From NCBI GenBank assembly GCA_030529665.1, contig JAUMWL010000008.1, positions 1 through 37,629 of the forward strand: a DNA stretch of 37,629 nucleotides. The letters are read 5' to 3'. A program made the position numbers and the translations under genes. The notes beneath the pieces were generated by a model, which was not told where the DNA came from, ran no database searches, and saw only the letters and a list, made by a program, of their open reading frames with translations. This document shows positions 16,851 to 24,804 of this stretch, piece after piece (the first letter of the stretch is position 1; every line of letters begins with the position of its first letter). Origin of the DNA: Coriobacteriales bacterium (lineage in GTDB: Bacteria; Actinomycetota; Coriobacteriia; Coriobacteriales; Atopobiaceae).

Positions 16851-17159
16851 ATGGATTTTCTAAAAGTATCCAGCAAGTCATCTCCGGCCTCCGTGGCCGG
16901 TGCCATTGCTGGTATGGTAAAAGATGGCGTTGACGTAAACATACAGTGTGTTGGCGCTGGTGCCGTAAACCAAGCAATAAAGGCGATCGCCATTGCTCGT
17001 GGCTTCCTCATTCCCACGGGCATCGACATTTCGTGTGCCCCCACGTTTTCCGACATCACGATTGGCGGTGCATCCCGCACGGCGATTCGCATAGCCATTT
17101 ACGTGCATGCCTTGGGGTCACAAACACCATCCTCTATGGTTAGCATCGAACAGGCGTAG
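16851..17159 (+). CDS. spoVS: Stage V sporulation protein S-like (SpoVS)
   Basis: Small Alba-like fold protein, very conserved in sporulating Firmicutes and also found in non-sporulating bacteria, where its role is unclear. Nearly the whole sequence follows the family pattern: DFLKVSSKSSPASVAGAIAG, then GAGAVNQAIKAIAIARGFL, then a TFSDITIGG-RTAI block. At 102 aa it is slightly longer than Bacillus SpoVS. The chosen ATG has AGGAG 7 nt upstream. It precedes miaB by 7 nt, matching the rny-spoVS-miaB neighbourhood known from Firmicutes. Nothing else for sporulation is seen. Confidence 0.93.
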   Translation: MDFLKVSSKSSPASVAGAIAGMVKDGVDVNIQCVGAGAVNQAIKAIAIARGFLIPTGIDISCAPTFSDITIGGASRTAIRIAIYVHALGSQTPSSMVSIEQA

Positions 17160-17166
17160 CGGATAC

Positions 17167-18534
17167 ATGGGCATGCAAGACAATCTGGTCGGCAAGACCT
17201 ATTTTGTTAAGACATTCGGATGTCAGATGAACCTGCACGACTCCGAGCGTGTTTCGGGTCTGCTGGAGTCACAAGGCTGCATTGAGGTCGCAACGCCCCA
17301 AGAGGCGGACATCGTGGTCTACATGACCTGCTGCGTTAGGGAAAACGCCGATACGCGTCTTTATGGACAGGTATCTGCCATGGTAAGCGCGCCACCGCCA
17401 CCAAGCGGAAAACGCGTCATCGCCATTGGGGGCTGCATAGCACAGCGCGACGGAGAGCGCATTCGCACGCACATACCCAATGCCAACGTGGTGTTTGGCA
17501 CGAGTGCGCTTTCTTCGGTGCCAGACCTTCTTAGACAGGCGTTTGCTGCAGACGATAAGCAAATCCTCGTCGACACCCAAGAACAAGGGCGAGGCTTCTC
17601 CACCGAGCTCCCCACGCACCGCGAACAGGCCTTCCACGCCTGGGTGCCCATCATGACGGGCTGCAACAACTTTTGCACGTATTGCATTGTCCCCCATGTG
17701 CGCGGTCGCGAGAAGAGCAGGACATTTGAAAGCATCGTTGCGGAATGCAAGTCGCTCGTTGGGGACGGGACGAGGGAGATTACCCTTTTGGGGCAAAACG
17801 TTAACTCGTACGGTCGCGACCTCTATGGCGAGCCGCGCTTTGCCGATCTTTTGCGTGCCGTGGGGCAAACAGGAATCGAGCGCCTGCGGTTTACGTCGTC
17901 CAATCCAAAGGACCTCACCCAAGACGTAATCGATGCCATGGCGCAGACTCCCTGCGTTATGCCCCATCTGCACCTTGCCGTTCAGAGCGGCTCCACGCGC
18001 ATCCTCAAGGCAATGAACCGCAGCTATACGCGCGACCAATACCTCCAGCTTGCGCATGACCTTAAGAGCGCCATGCCAGGGCTTGCCCTTACCACCGACA
18101 TAATCGTGGGATTTCCGGGCGAGCAAGAGGAGGACTTTGAGGACACCCTCTCGCTCGTACGAAAGGTGGGATTCTCGGCGGCATATACGTTTATCTATTC
18201 CAAGCGCCCGGGGACGCCCGCCGCAAAGATCGTGGACAACACCCCACACGAGGTAATACAGCAACGGTTTGACCGTTTGGCGGATTTGGTTGCGGAGCTT
18301 GCGCACAACGCGAATCAAAAGGACGTGGGCTCTGTGTCCGAGGTGCTGGTTGAGGGCACCTCAAAGCGCTCGGGCACGGTAATGGTGGGACATAGCAAGA
18401 AGAACCAAACCGTGCACTTTGAGGTGCCACAGGGACACGAGGCGTCCGAGCTTGTGGGCAAGATCGTGGACGTGAGTGTTACCGAGGCGCGAACCTGGTA
18501 CTTGTCTGGCGAGGTATTGGGCGATCCTCGATGA
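17167..18534 (+). CDS. miaB: tRNA-2-methylthio-N6-dimethylallyladenosine synthase MiaB
   Basis: Radical-SAM methylthiotransferase acting at A37 of tRNAs on the i6A that MiaA makes. N-terminal domain cysteines are visible in TFGCQMNLHDSE and TCCVRENA. The radical-SAM motif is C166-x3-C170-x2-C173 followed by IVPHVRGREKSR, the MiaB-type variant. A TRAM domain ends the protein at about residue 455. The start is uncertain between Met codons at 17167 and 17173; no strong ribosome site is seen, consistent with coupling to spoVS. The stop overlaps the miaA start (ATGA), so the two steps of the same modification are coupled. Confidence 0.95.
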   Translation: MGMQDNLVGKTYFVKTFGCQMNLHDSERVSGLLESQGCIEVATPQEADIVVYMTCCVRENADTRLYGQVSAMVSAPPPPSGKRVIAIGGCIAQRDGERIRTHIPNANVVFGTSALSSVPDLLRQAFAADDKQILVDTQEQGRGFSTELPTHREQAFHAWVPIMTGCNNFCTYCIVPHVRGREKSRTFESIVAECKSLVGDGTREITLLGQNVNSYGRDLYGEPRFADLLRAVGQTGIERLRFTSSNPKDLTQDVIDAMAQTPCVMPHLHLAVQSGSTRILKAMNRSYTRDQYLQLAHDLKSAMPGLALTTDIIVGFPGEQEEDFEDTLSLVRKVGFSAAYTFIYSKRPGTPAAKIVDNTPHEVIQQRFDRLADLVAELAHNANQKDVGSVSEVLVEGTSKRSGTVMVGHSKKNQTVHFEVPQGHEASELVGKIVDVSVTEARTWYLSGEVLGDPR

Positions 18535-19457
18535 GCGCGCAGCGGGTTCTTTGCGTTGTGGGCCCTACGGCTGTTGGCAAGAGCGGCATAGCAGAGGGCG
18601 TTGCCTTGTGCCTGCATGGTCAAATCGTATCGGTGGATTCCATGCAGGTGTATGTTGGCATGGACATCGGTACCGCCAAGGTGGCAGAGGATAGCAGAAG
18701 GTGTCCTCTCCACATGGTCGATGTGGTTGAGGTCAATCGTCCGTACTCTGTGTCGCAATTCCAAGCTGACGCACGCAGATGCGTGGACGACTTGCTGGCT
18801 GCCGACGTGGTACCCGTTCTATGTGGCGGAACGGGTCTGTACCTGGATGCCGTAATAGACAAGATGGAGTTTCCTCATGGGGAGACCAACGGCAAGGGGC
18901 GCGAGCCCTACGAGCGCATTGCCAAGGAAGAAGGCGCCGAGGCGCTTCATCAGCTGCTTGCGAGCCGCGATGCGCGAAGCGCGAGCATAATACATCCCAA
19001 CAACGTAAGGCGCGTTGTACGCGCCCTCGAGATGCTTGACGAAGGCGTGTCGTATGCAAAGCAACACGAGGGACTCCTGGCCAGGCCCATGCACTACGAC
19101 GCCACCATCTGGGCCCTTGTGCTTCCTCGTGAGGAGCTCTACGAGCGCATAAACCGTCGCGTGGACCAAATGTTTGAGCAGGGGCTGGTAAAAGAGGTGC
19201 AAGACCTCAGGCAACGGGGCCTGGAGTCGTCCATAACCGCGCAAAAGGCCATTGGATACAAAGAGGTGCTGCTGTACCTACAAGGCCACATGACGCTCGA
19301 GCAGGCTCAAGAGGCCATAAAGAAGAACACGCGAAGATATGCAAAGCGACAGCTCTCGTGGATTCGCAGGGATGGAAGGGCCCGTGTCATTGACCTGAGT
19401 ACCGTTAGCTCGGATGAGGCCACACGTATGATCTGTGAGGATTGGAGGACCGCTTAG
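18531..19457 (+). CDS. miaA: tRNA dimethylallyltransferase MiaA
   Basis: Transfers the dimethylallyl group to A37 of tRNAs reading UNN codons, providing the substrate for MiaB. P-loop GPTAVGKS is at residues 11-18, followed by VDSMQVYVGMDIGTAK, GGTGLYLDA and the terminal KRQLSWIRRD block that binds tRNA. The length of 308 aa is typical. The ATG overlaps the miaB stop by 4 nt. hflX follows after 3 nt, as in many bacteria (miaA-hflX linkage). Confidence 0.97.
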   Translation: MSAQRVLCVVGPTAVGKSGIAEGVALCLHGQIVSVDSMQVYVGMDIGTAKVAEDSRRCPLHMVDVVEVNRPYSVSQFQADARRCVDDLLAADVVPVLCGGTGLYLDAVIDKMEFPHGETNGKGREPYERIAKEEGAEALHQLLASRDARSASIIHPNNVRRVVRALEMLDEGVSYAKQHEGLLARPMHYDATIWALVLPREELYERINRRVDQMFEQGLVKEVQDLRQRGLESSITAQKAIGYKEVLLYLQGHMTLEQAQEAIKKNTRRYAKRQLSWIRRDGRARVIDLSTVSSDEATRMICEDWRTA

Positions 19458-19460
19458 CAC

Positions 19461-20747
19461 ATGGCTCGAACTCAATCTACCGCCATACAGAAGGAACGGG
19501 CGCTCTTAGTCGGGGTGGACAGACCCGGCTTGGATTGGCCCATAGAGGAATCCCTGGCGGAGCTTGGCAGGCTTGCCCAAACAGACGGTGCCGAGGTGGT
19601 GGCACAGGAGGTGCAACGTCTGGACAAGCCCATACCAAAGACGTTTATTGGTTCGGGCAAGGCCAAGGGCATCGCCGAGCAGGCACAGGCGCTCGACGTG
19701 GACGTGGTCATATTTGACGACGAGCTGTCTCCCTCCCAGCAAGCCAACCTCGAGAGGATAATGGGGGAGGACACAAAGGTAATAGACCGCACCGCACTTA
19801 TTCTGGACATCTTTGGGCGTCATGCGACCACGCACGAGGGAAGGCTTCAGGTACAGCTTGCACAAAACCAATACCTCCTTCCAAGGCTGCGAGGCATGTG
19901 GAGCCATCTGGTGCGCGAGCAGACCCGTGGCGGCATTGGCAGCAGGTTTGGTCAGGGAGAGAGCCAGCTTGAGGTCGACAGGCGATTGGTAAGAAATCGC
20001 ATCTCCACGCTCAAGAGCGAACTCACGCAATTGGAGAAGCGCCGCAAGGTGCAAAGCAAGGCGCGCTGGGACTCCGGCGTCTATCGCGTTGCGTTGGTGG
20101 GGTACACCAATGCTGGGAAGTCCACCTTGCTCAACGCCCTCACGGGCTCGTCTGCCTACGTTAGGGACGAGCTCTTTGCGACCCTGGATCCCACCACGCG
20201 CACGCTGGACTTGGAAGAGGGGAGAAGGATCACCCTCACCGACACGGTTGGATTCATCCAAAAGCTGCCCACCATGCTTGTGGAGTCGTTTAAGTCAACC
20301 CTTGCGGAGGTAATGGCCGCCAACCTCATATTGCTGGTGGTGGATGCCAGCGACAAGAACGCCTCCATGGAGATACAGACAGTGCGGGAGGTCCTAAGAG
20401 ACATCGGTGCGGCGCAGATTCCGTCGGTGGTGGTCTACAACAAGTGCGATCTGTTGAGCAACGACGAGCTCATGCAGCTCAAGGTTGAGCAAAAGGGCGC
20501 CGAGTGCATCTCTGCCCTACAAAAGAAGGGCCTCAGGGGGCTTATGTATCGCATAGCGACGGAGGCTTCTGCAAACGAGGTGACGCTTACCGTATGCGTC
20601 CCGTACCAAAAGGGCATCTTGGTACGCATGATCCACGAGAGGTGCCAAGTGCTGCGCGAGCAATACTCGCAGGACGGCCTTTTGGCCACGGTAAAGGCAA
20701 ACGAGCACATGGCTGCCACGCTCGAGCCGTATAAGGTCAAAGAATAG
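19461..20747 (+). CDS. hflX: Ribosome-associated GTPase HflX
   Basis: GTPase that binds the 50S subunit and splits stalled ribosomes. An N-terminal HflX domain (about residues 10-200) includes the Gly-rich RGGIGSRFGQGESQLEVDRR segment and a helical hairpin. The G domain has G1 GYTNAGKST at 214-222, G3 DTVGFIQKLP and G4 NKCD. A short C-terminal domain follows, for 428 aa in total. It closes the spoVS-miaB-miaA-hflX operon and converges on the next gene with only 4 nt between stops. No terminator is visible in that gap. Confidence 0.96.
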   Translation: MARTQSTAIQKERALLVGVDRPGLDWPIEESLAELGRLAQTDGAEVVAQEVQRLDKPIPKTFIGSGKAKGIAEQAQALDVDVVIFDDELSPSQQANLERIMGEDTKVIDRTALILDIFGRHATTHEGRLQVQLAQNQYLLPRLRGMWSHLVREQTRGGIGSRFGQGESQLEVDRRLVRNRISTLKSELTQLEKRRKVQSKARWDSGVYRVALVGYTNAGKSTLLNALTGSSAYVRDELFATLDPTTRTLDLEEGRRITLTDTVGFIQKLPTMLVESFKSTLAEVMAANLILLVVDASDKNASMEIQTVREVLRDIGAAQIPSVVVYNKCDLLSNDELMQLKVEQKGAECISALQKKGLRGLMYRIATEASANEVTLTVCVPYQKGILVRMIHERCQVLREQYSQDGLLATVKANEHMAATLEPYKVKE

Positions 20748-20751
20748 CGCG

Positions 20752-21480
20752 CTACGAGCTTACCCTGCATATAAGCAGGAGCAGTGGTTGGTGCAGCACG
20801 TATATAAGCAGGGGATGCCTCCCCACGGCCTCAAGCGGCCCGAACTCAAGCGAGGCAAACCATGTGGGATACCCGCGCTCAGCAAACCACCAACCCAAGG
20901 CGCTCCCACTCAAGAACAGAAGCACAAAGGGCACCAAGGGATAATAGTCTCCCGACACAAAGCCCGGTCCTGGAAGTCCGAGCCACGAGAGCCATTGCGT
21001 AGAATAGATCTCGCTGGGCAGACAGAGCCTTGCAGAACCCCAACCCACGTAGCCGTTTGGAACATGAAGACAGGTCACAAACAGCAAGAAGAGGACCAGG
21101 GCGGCCACAAGCCCCCAAGGCTTATGGCCAAGTCGTTCCAGCAGCCATTCCACAAACGTTGAGGCAGCCATGCAATAGATTATGCCAAAGCTTATGGGTG
21201 CGTCCACGGACGCAATCGTCGTGACCACATATATGGCAAGTGCGAGCGTGCCATAGCGCAGCGCACGCTTGAGGTTATTGCTGGAAAACGAGCACATGCA
21301 GCCAGCAATCAAAAGGAAGACCCACGATATGCTGGCACGCCAGACATCCTGCAACGGCGGCCTGAACCATGGCAGGTCGACTCCAGACAAATAGACAAGG
21401 TCGTAGCAGTAGTGGAAGCACACCATGGAGATAATGGCAAAGCCACGTGCGATGTCAAATGCCTGTATGCGCAAGGACAT
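20752..21480 (-). CDS. HGSNAT/DUF1624-type membrane acyltransferase-like protein
   Basis: Polytopic protein of about seven helices, beginning RIQAFDIARGFAIISMVCFHYCYDL. That start is typical of the heparan-alpha-glucosaminide N-acetyltransferase catalytic family (HGSNAT_cat, related to YeiB), in which early Asp and His residues are conserved. A late HPLLIYVLHQPLLL helix also fits this superfamily. Such proteins transfer acyl groups across the membrane to envelope glycans; the substrate here is unknown. It starts 8 nt after lexA on the same strand and so probably shares its SOS-regulated transcript. Confidence 0.7.
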   Translation of the reverse strand: MSLRIQAFDIARGFAIISMVCFHYCYDLVYLSGVDLPWFRPPLQDVWRASISWVFLLIAGCMCSFSSNNLKRALRYGTLALAIYVVTTIASVDAPISFGIIYCMAASTFVEWLLERLGHKPWGLVAALVLFLLFVTCLHVPNGYVGWGSARLCLPSEIYSTQWLSWLGLPGPGFVSGDYYPLVPFVLLFLSGSALGWWFAERGYPTWFASLEFGPLEAVGRHPLLIYVLHQPLLLLICRVSS

Positions 21481-21488
21481 GTATTCGC

Positions 21489-22139
21489 CTAGAACGAACG
21501 GATGAGCGCCGAGACACGACCAAGGATGGTGGGGTTCTTCACATAGATGGGCTCCATGAGGTCGTTCTCGGGCTGAAGGCGCACGTGGCCCTCCTCGCGA
21601 TAGAACGTCTTCACCGTTGCGGAGTCGTCTATGAGCGCAACGATTATCTCGCCGTCATGGGCATCGTGCTGCTCCTTTACCACGATGTAGTCACCGTCGT
21701 AGATGCCCACGTTGATCATGGAGTTGCCATGGACGCGAAGGATAAACGAACTTGCGTCCCCCACGATGCTGGTGGGCAGCGTGAGGTTCTCCTCTATGTT
21801 CTGCTCGGCCAGAACAGGCACGCCGGCCGCAACGCGTCCCACGAGCGGAAGCGAGATGGTGTTGGTGTCGAGGTTTTGCCTAACGCGCGCGAGCGGAGTG
21901 CCCTTTTCGGTGGAGGTGGTGTCCTCAACGACCTCAATGGTGCGCGGCTTCTTGGAGTCGCGATGAATGTATCCCTTGTCCTCCAAGGACTTGAGGTGCA
22001 TATGGACCGTTGAGGGGGATGCCAAGCCCACGGCCGTGCCTATCTCGCGAACCGACGGGGGATACCCATGGTCCCTTGTGTAGGAGCAGATGAAGTCGTA
22101 GATGCTCTGCTGGCGCTTGCTTATCTTCCCACGTGTCAT
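21489..22139 (-). CDS. lexA: SOS repressor LexA
   Basis: Transcriptional repressor and self-cleaving serine protease of the SOS response. The N-terminal winged helix (residues 1-70) has YPPSVREIGTAVGLASPSTV as recognition region. The autoproteolysis site is A105-G106 in GRVAAGVPV, the catalytic Ser is S140 (GNSM) and the catalytic Lys is K177 (ATVKTFYRE). The length of 216 aa is normal. It faces the YneA-like gene across a 178-nt region containing LexA-box-like sites (22167-22231), so it is probably autoregulated. The HGSNAT-like gene follows 8 nt downstream. Confidence 0.98.
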   Translation of the reverse strand: MTRGKISKRQQSIYDFICSYTRDHGYPPSVREIGTAVGLASPSTVHMHLKSLEDKGYIHRDSKKPRTIEVVEDTTSTEKGTPLARVRQNLDTNTISLPLVGRVAAGVPVLAEQNIEENLTLPTSIVGDASSFILRVHGNSMINVGIYDGDYIVVKEQHDAHDGEIIVALIDDSATVKTFYREEGHVRLQPENDLMEPIYVKNPTILGRVSALIRSF

Positions 22140-22188
22140 GGCTGCCTCCCAACCATAGAGAAATTAGAAACAAATGTACGTGTAACAC

Positions 22189-22231
22189 TTGACGGGAACT
22201 TCTGTACGTAGATAATTGTAACAGATGTTCG
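22189..22231 (+). promoter_or_regulatory. SOS operators and promoter for the YneA-like gene
   Basis: -35 TTGACG (22189-22194), a 16-nt spacer, and -10 GATAAT (22211-22216). The spacer holds GGAACTTCTGTACG (22195-22208), and GTAACAGATGTTCG (22218-22231) lies at the predicted start of transcription. Each is a one- or two-mismatch version of CGAAC-N4-GTTCG. A weaker candidate GAAACAAATGTACG is at 22167-22180. The lexA promoter on the other strand could not be placed with confidence. Confidence 0.65.
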
Positions 22232-22317
22232 CATACAAGTGTACGAGAATTTAATTCTTGTCTCGAGCTTACAGTATAACCGTCACAAAGGGTCCATGGC
22301 CAGAAGAGGTGGCAACA

Positions 22318-22746
22318 ATGAGGAACATAGCTTTGGTAAACGGCACGTCCGCCCTCGCAACCAAAAGCGAGCGGCATCTGCGCGTGGTAGATGGAACGCG
22401 GCGGGCACAGCGCAAGAGGCAAGAGCCGTGCAGGCGCAACGACCACTCGTTTTTTGTGGGGGTTTGCGGCATCATCGTCGCCATTGGGCTCATGTCGTTC
22501 ATCCTTGGTGACATGGCGCGCCACAACGCCACCCTGGCCCTCTCGCAAGCAAGAACCGAGGTCGTGCACGTTATTTATGGAGACACGCTTTGGAACATAG
22601 CCCAGCGGCACGCCATACCCGGGTGCAGCACAAAGGACGTGCTCTCGTGGGTGATGCAGCACAACGACCTCTCGTCGGCTCGTCTCAGGCCAGGGCAATG
22701 CCTTGTGGTGCCATGTGCGGAATACGACTTGCAAGAAGTTTTGTAA
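22318..22746 (+). CDS. YneA-like SOS cell-division inhibitor (TM plus LysM)
   Basis: A 142-aa protein with a basic N-terminus, one membrane helix (about residues 45-63) and a LysM domain (about 84-132, VHVIYGDTLWNIAQRH through LRPGQCLVVP). This architecture, the divergent position from lexA and the SOS-box-covered promoter match YneA/DivS-type proteins, which delay septation during DNA damage. The start at 22318 has AGAGGTGG upstream; longer starts at 22258 or 22294 in the same frame are weaker. Sequence similarity to YneA outside LysM is not obvious, so the name rests on architecture and context. Confidence 0.75.
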   Translation: MRNIALVNGTSALATKSERHLRVVDGTRRAQRKRQEPCRRNDHSFFVGVCGIIVAIGLMSFILGDMARHNATLALSQARTEVVHVIYGDTLWNIAQRHAIPGCSTKDVLSWVMQHNDLSSARLRPGQCLVVPCAEYDLQEVL

Positions 22747-22818
22747 ACCAATCACATGTTTTTACCACAATTGGAGGTGGCGTGTGATAATGTCCTATAT
22801 AGCTAGGTAGGGAGGATC

Positions 22819-23268
22819 ATGCGCTGTCCAAATTGTGGGTATGAGGAGTCAAAGGTCGTCGACTCCCGTCCGTCAGAGAATCACGAGGCCATTAGAAGAC
22901 GCCGCGAATGCACCAAGTGCGGCACACGCTTTACCACGTACGAGCGACGAGAGGAGACCCCTCTGCTCGTCGTAAAGAAGGACGGAACAAAGGAGACGTT
23001 TGACCGCCAAAAGATCATGAACGGGCTTGTGCGGGCCACGGTAAAGAGGAACATCGACATACGGACGCTCGAAGGTCTGATTGACAGCATTGAGTCGGAG
23101 CTTCGTGACAACGGTATTGGCGAGGTCTCCTCACAAGAGATCGGCAACATGGTCCTCAAGCGTCTCTTGGTCTTGGACAAGGTCGCATACGTACGGTTTG
23201 CGTCTGTCTATAGGGCGTTCAAGGACGTAGATGAGTTCTCGGAGGAATTGAGGAGCCTCGCACAATGA
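22819..23268 (+). CDS. nrdR: Transcriptional repressor NrdR
   Basis: ATP/dATP-sensing repressor of ribonucleotide reductase genes. A zinc ribbon has C3, C6, C31 and C34 ([17 protein letters not shown] through [13 protein letters not shown]), followed by an ATP-cone domain (about residues 49-139). The length of 149 aa is typical. GGGAGGA lies just upstream. The gene heads nrdR-dut-trxB, a compact dNTP-supply operon. Its stop overlaps the dut start by 4 nt. The upstream gap holds an imperfect palindrome CCTATATAGCTAGG (22793-22806), which could be an operator, though not a clear NrdR box. Confidence 0.97.
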   Translation: MRCPNCGYEESKVVDSRPSENHEAIRRRRECTKCGTRFTTYERREETPLLVVKKDGTKETFDRQKIMNGLVRATVKRNIDIRTLEGLIDSIESELRDNGIGEVSSQEIGNMVLKRLLVLDKVAYVRFASVYRAFKDVDEFSEELRSLAQ

Positions 23269-23714
23269 GTCCAACGAGCATCGTGTTACCCATCAGGCGG
23301 CTTGACCCTTCCATAGAGCTTCCCTCGTATGCGTTCGAGGGAGATGCGGGGCTGGATTTGCACGCTGCGGAGTCATGCACGCTTGGGCCCTTTGAGCGCG
23401 CGCTGGTGTCTACGGGGCTTTCTGTGGCCATTCCGGAGGGCTACGCGGGCTTTGTGCAGCCGCGAAGCGGCCTTGCCATAAAGCAGGGGCTCACCGTGCT
23501 CAACACACCGGGACTCATAGACTCGCATTATAGGGGCGAGCTTAAGGTCATCCTCATAAACCTTGACCCCAACACGCCGGTTGATATACGCAAGGGCGAT
23601 CGCATAGCCCAGCTCGTCATACAGAGTGTTGCGAGTGTGAGTCTCGTGGAGGTTAGCGAGCTGGGGTCAACCGACAGGGGCGAAGGCGGGTTTGGTTCGA
23701 GCGGTACGCAATAA
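23265..23714 (+). CDS. dut: dUTP diphosphatase (dUTPase)
   Basis: Hydrolyses dUTP to dUMP, keeping uracil out of DNA and feeding thymidylate synthesis. The five trimeric-dUTPase motifs are present in order: [44 protein letters not shown] and the C-terminal P-loop-like [13 protein letters not shown]. At 149 aa it is standard. It overlaps nrdR by 4 nt and precedes trxB by 10 nt, so all three genes are probably cotranscribed. Confidence 0.97.
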   Translation: MSPTSIVLPIRRLDPSIELPSYAFEGDAGLDLHAAESCTLGPFERALVSTGLSVAIPEGYAGFVQPRSGLAIKQGLTVLNTPGLIDSHYRGELKVILINLDPNTPVDIRKGDRIAQLVIQSVASVSLVEVSELGSTDRGEGGFGSSGTQ

Positions 23715-23724
23715 GGAGGTCGTC

Positions 23725-24681
23725 ATGAGCGACGTGGCAGGGACTTGCAAGAAGGATCTTGTTATTGTGGGAGGAGGACCTGCGGGCCTGTCGGCAGCCA
23801 TATATGCGCAGCGTGCCATGCTCGACAGCGTCACCATAGAGCAGGAGGCCGTTGGCGGCCAGGTGTTGCTCACGAGCGAGGTGGACAACTATCCCGGCGT
23901 TCCGCATACGGATGGCTTTACGCTGGTGGATGCAATGAGGTCGCAGGCCGAGGACCTAGGTGCCCAAATAGTGATGAGCGAGGTTTCCTCCATCACGAGG
24001 GACAATGAGATCGGTGAGTTCTGTGTTCGCACGAGCGAGGCCACCTACCTCACAAAGACGGTGATCCTTGCCGGTGGGGCGACCCCTCGTCACGCAGGGT
24101 TCGAGGGCGAGGAAGAGTATGCCGGCAGGGGCGTCTCGTATTGCGCCACGTGCGACGGCATGTTCTTTAGGGGCCGCGAGGTGTTTGTGGTGGGCGGAGG
24201 CAACTCGGCCGCCGAGGAGGCGCTGTTCCTCACCAGATTTGCCTCGCACGTTACCATGGTCGTGCGCAAGGACCACCTGCGTGCCCAGGCGGTCGTGGCG
24301 CAAGAGGTGGAGCAGAATCCCAAGGCCTCGATTCGATTCCTCACGTCCATCGTGCGCGTTGGTGGCAACGACGCCATAACTAGCATAACGTTTAGGAACA
24401 ACGCGGACGGCTCCGAGTACACCGAGGAGTTTGAGTCTGGTGTGGGCGTGTTCGTGTTCGTGGGACGCGTGCCCGCTTCCAAGCTGCTCGAGGGTCTGGC
24501 AGACTTTACGCCGGTGGGTTACGTGGTTGCAAACGAGCGCATGGAAACGCGCACGCCTGGCCTGTTCGTGGCGGGCGACGTACGTGACAAGCCACTGCGT
24601 CAGATAGTCACGGCGGCAAGCGATGGCGCCATAGCGGCAACGTGCGCGTCTGCGTATCTTGGCCACCCCGTCGAGGGATAG
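23725..24681 (+). CDS. trxB: Thioredoxin-disulfide reductase
   Basis: NADPH-dependent flavoprotein that reduces thioredoxin, which in turn feeds ribonucleotide reductase. FAD-binding GGGPAG is at residues 16-21, the redox-active C140-A-T-C143-D, the NADPH-binding GGGNSA at 157-162, and the second FAD motif GLFVAGDVRDKPLRQ near 275-289. The 318-aa length is standard. The start at 23725 has a strong AAGGAGG site; the same frame runs upstream into dut, but without such a site. A terminator follows within 5 nt of the stop. Confidence 0.97.
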   Translation: MSDVAGTCKKDLVIVGGGPAGLSAAIYAQRAMLDSVTIEQEAVGGQVLLTSEVDNYPGVPHTDGFTLVDAMRSQAEDLGAQIVMSEVSSITRDNEIGEFCVRTSEATYLTKTVILAGGATPRHAGFEGEEEYAGRGVSYCATCDGMFFRGREVFVVGGGNSAAEEALFLTRFASHVTMVVRKDHLRAQAVVAQEVEQNPKASIRFLTSIVRVGGNDAITSITFRNNADGSEYTEEFESGVGVFVFVGRVPASKLLEGLADFTPVGYVVANERMETRTPGLFVAGDVRDKPLRQIVTAASDGAIAATCASAYLGHPVEG

Positions 24682-24685
24682 GACA

Positions 24686-24710
24686 AAAGGCGGTCTTGTC
24701 GACCGCCTTT
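24686..24710 (+). terminator. Terminator after trxB
   Basis: A perfect 10-bp stem AAAGGCGGTC (24686-24695) with GACCGCCTTT (24701-24710), loop TTGTC, followed by CTCTCT. It is symmetrical enough to work from both sides and also lies 94 nt beyond the CLC gene stop. Confidence 0.85.
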
Positions 24711-24804
24711 CTCTCTCCCCCTTATTGTATGATAAACACCATTATGTAAAGTAGAGAGATAGAAGCCAAAGGCATCCTGTCCCCCATGACCACATAATCG
24801 CATC

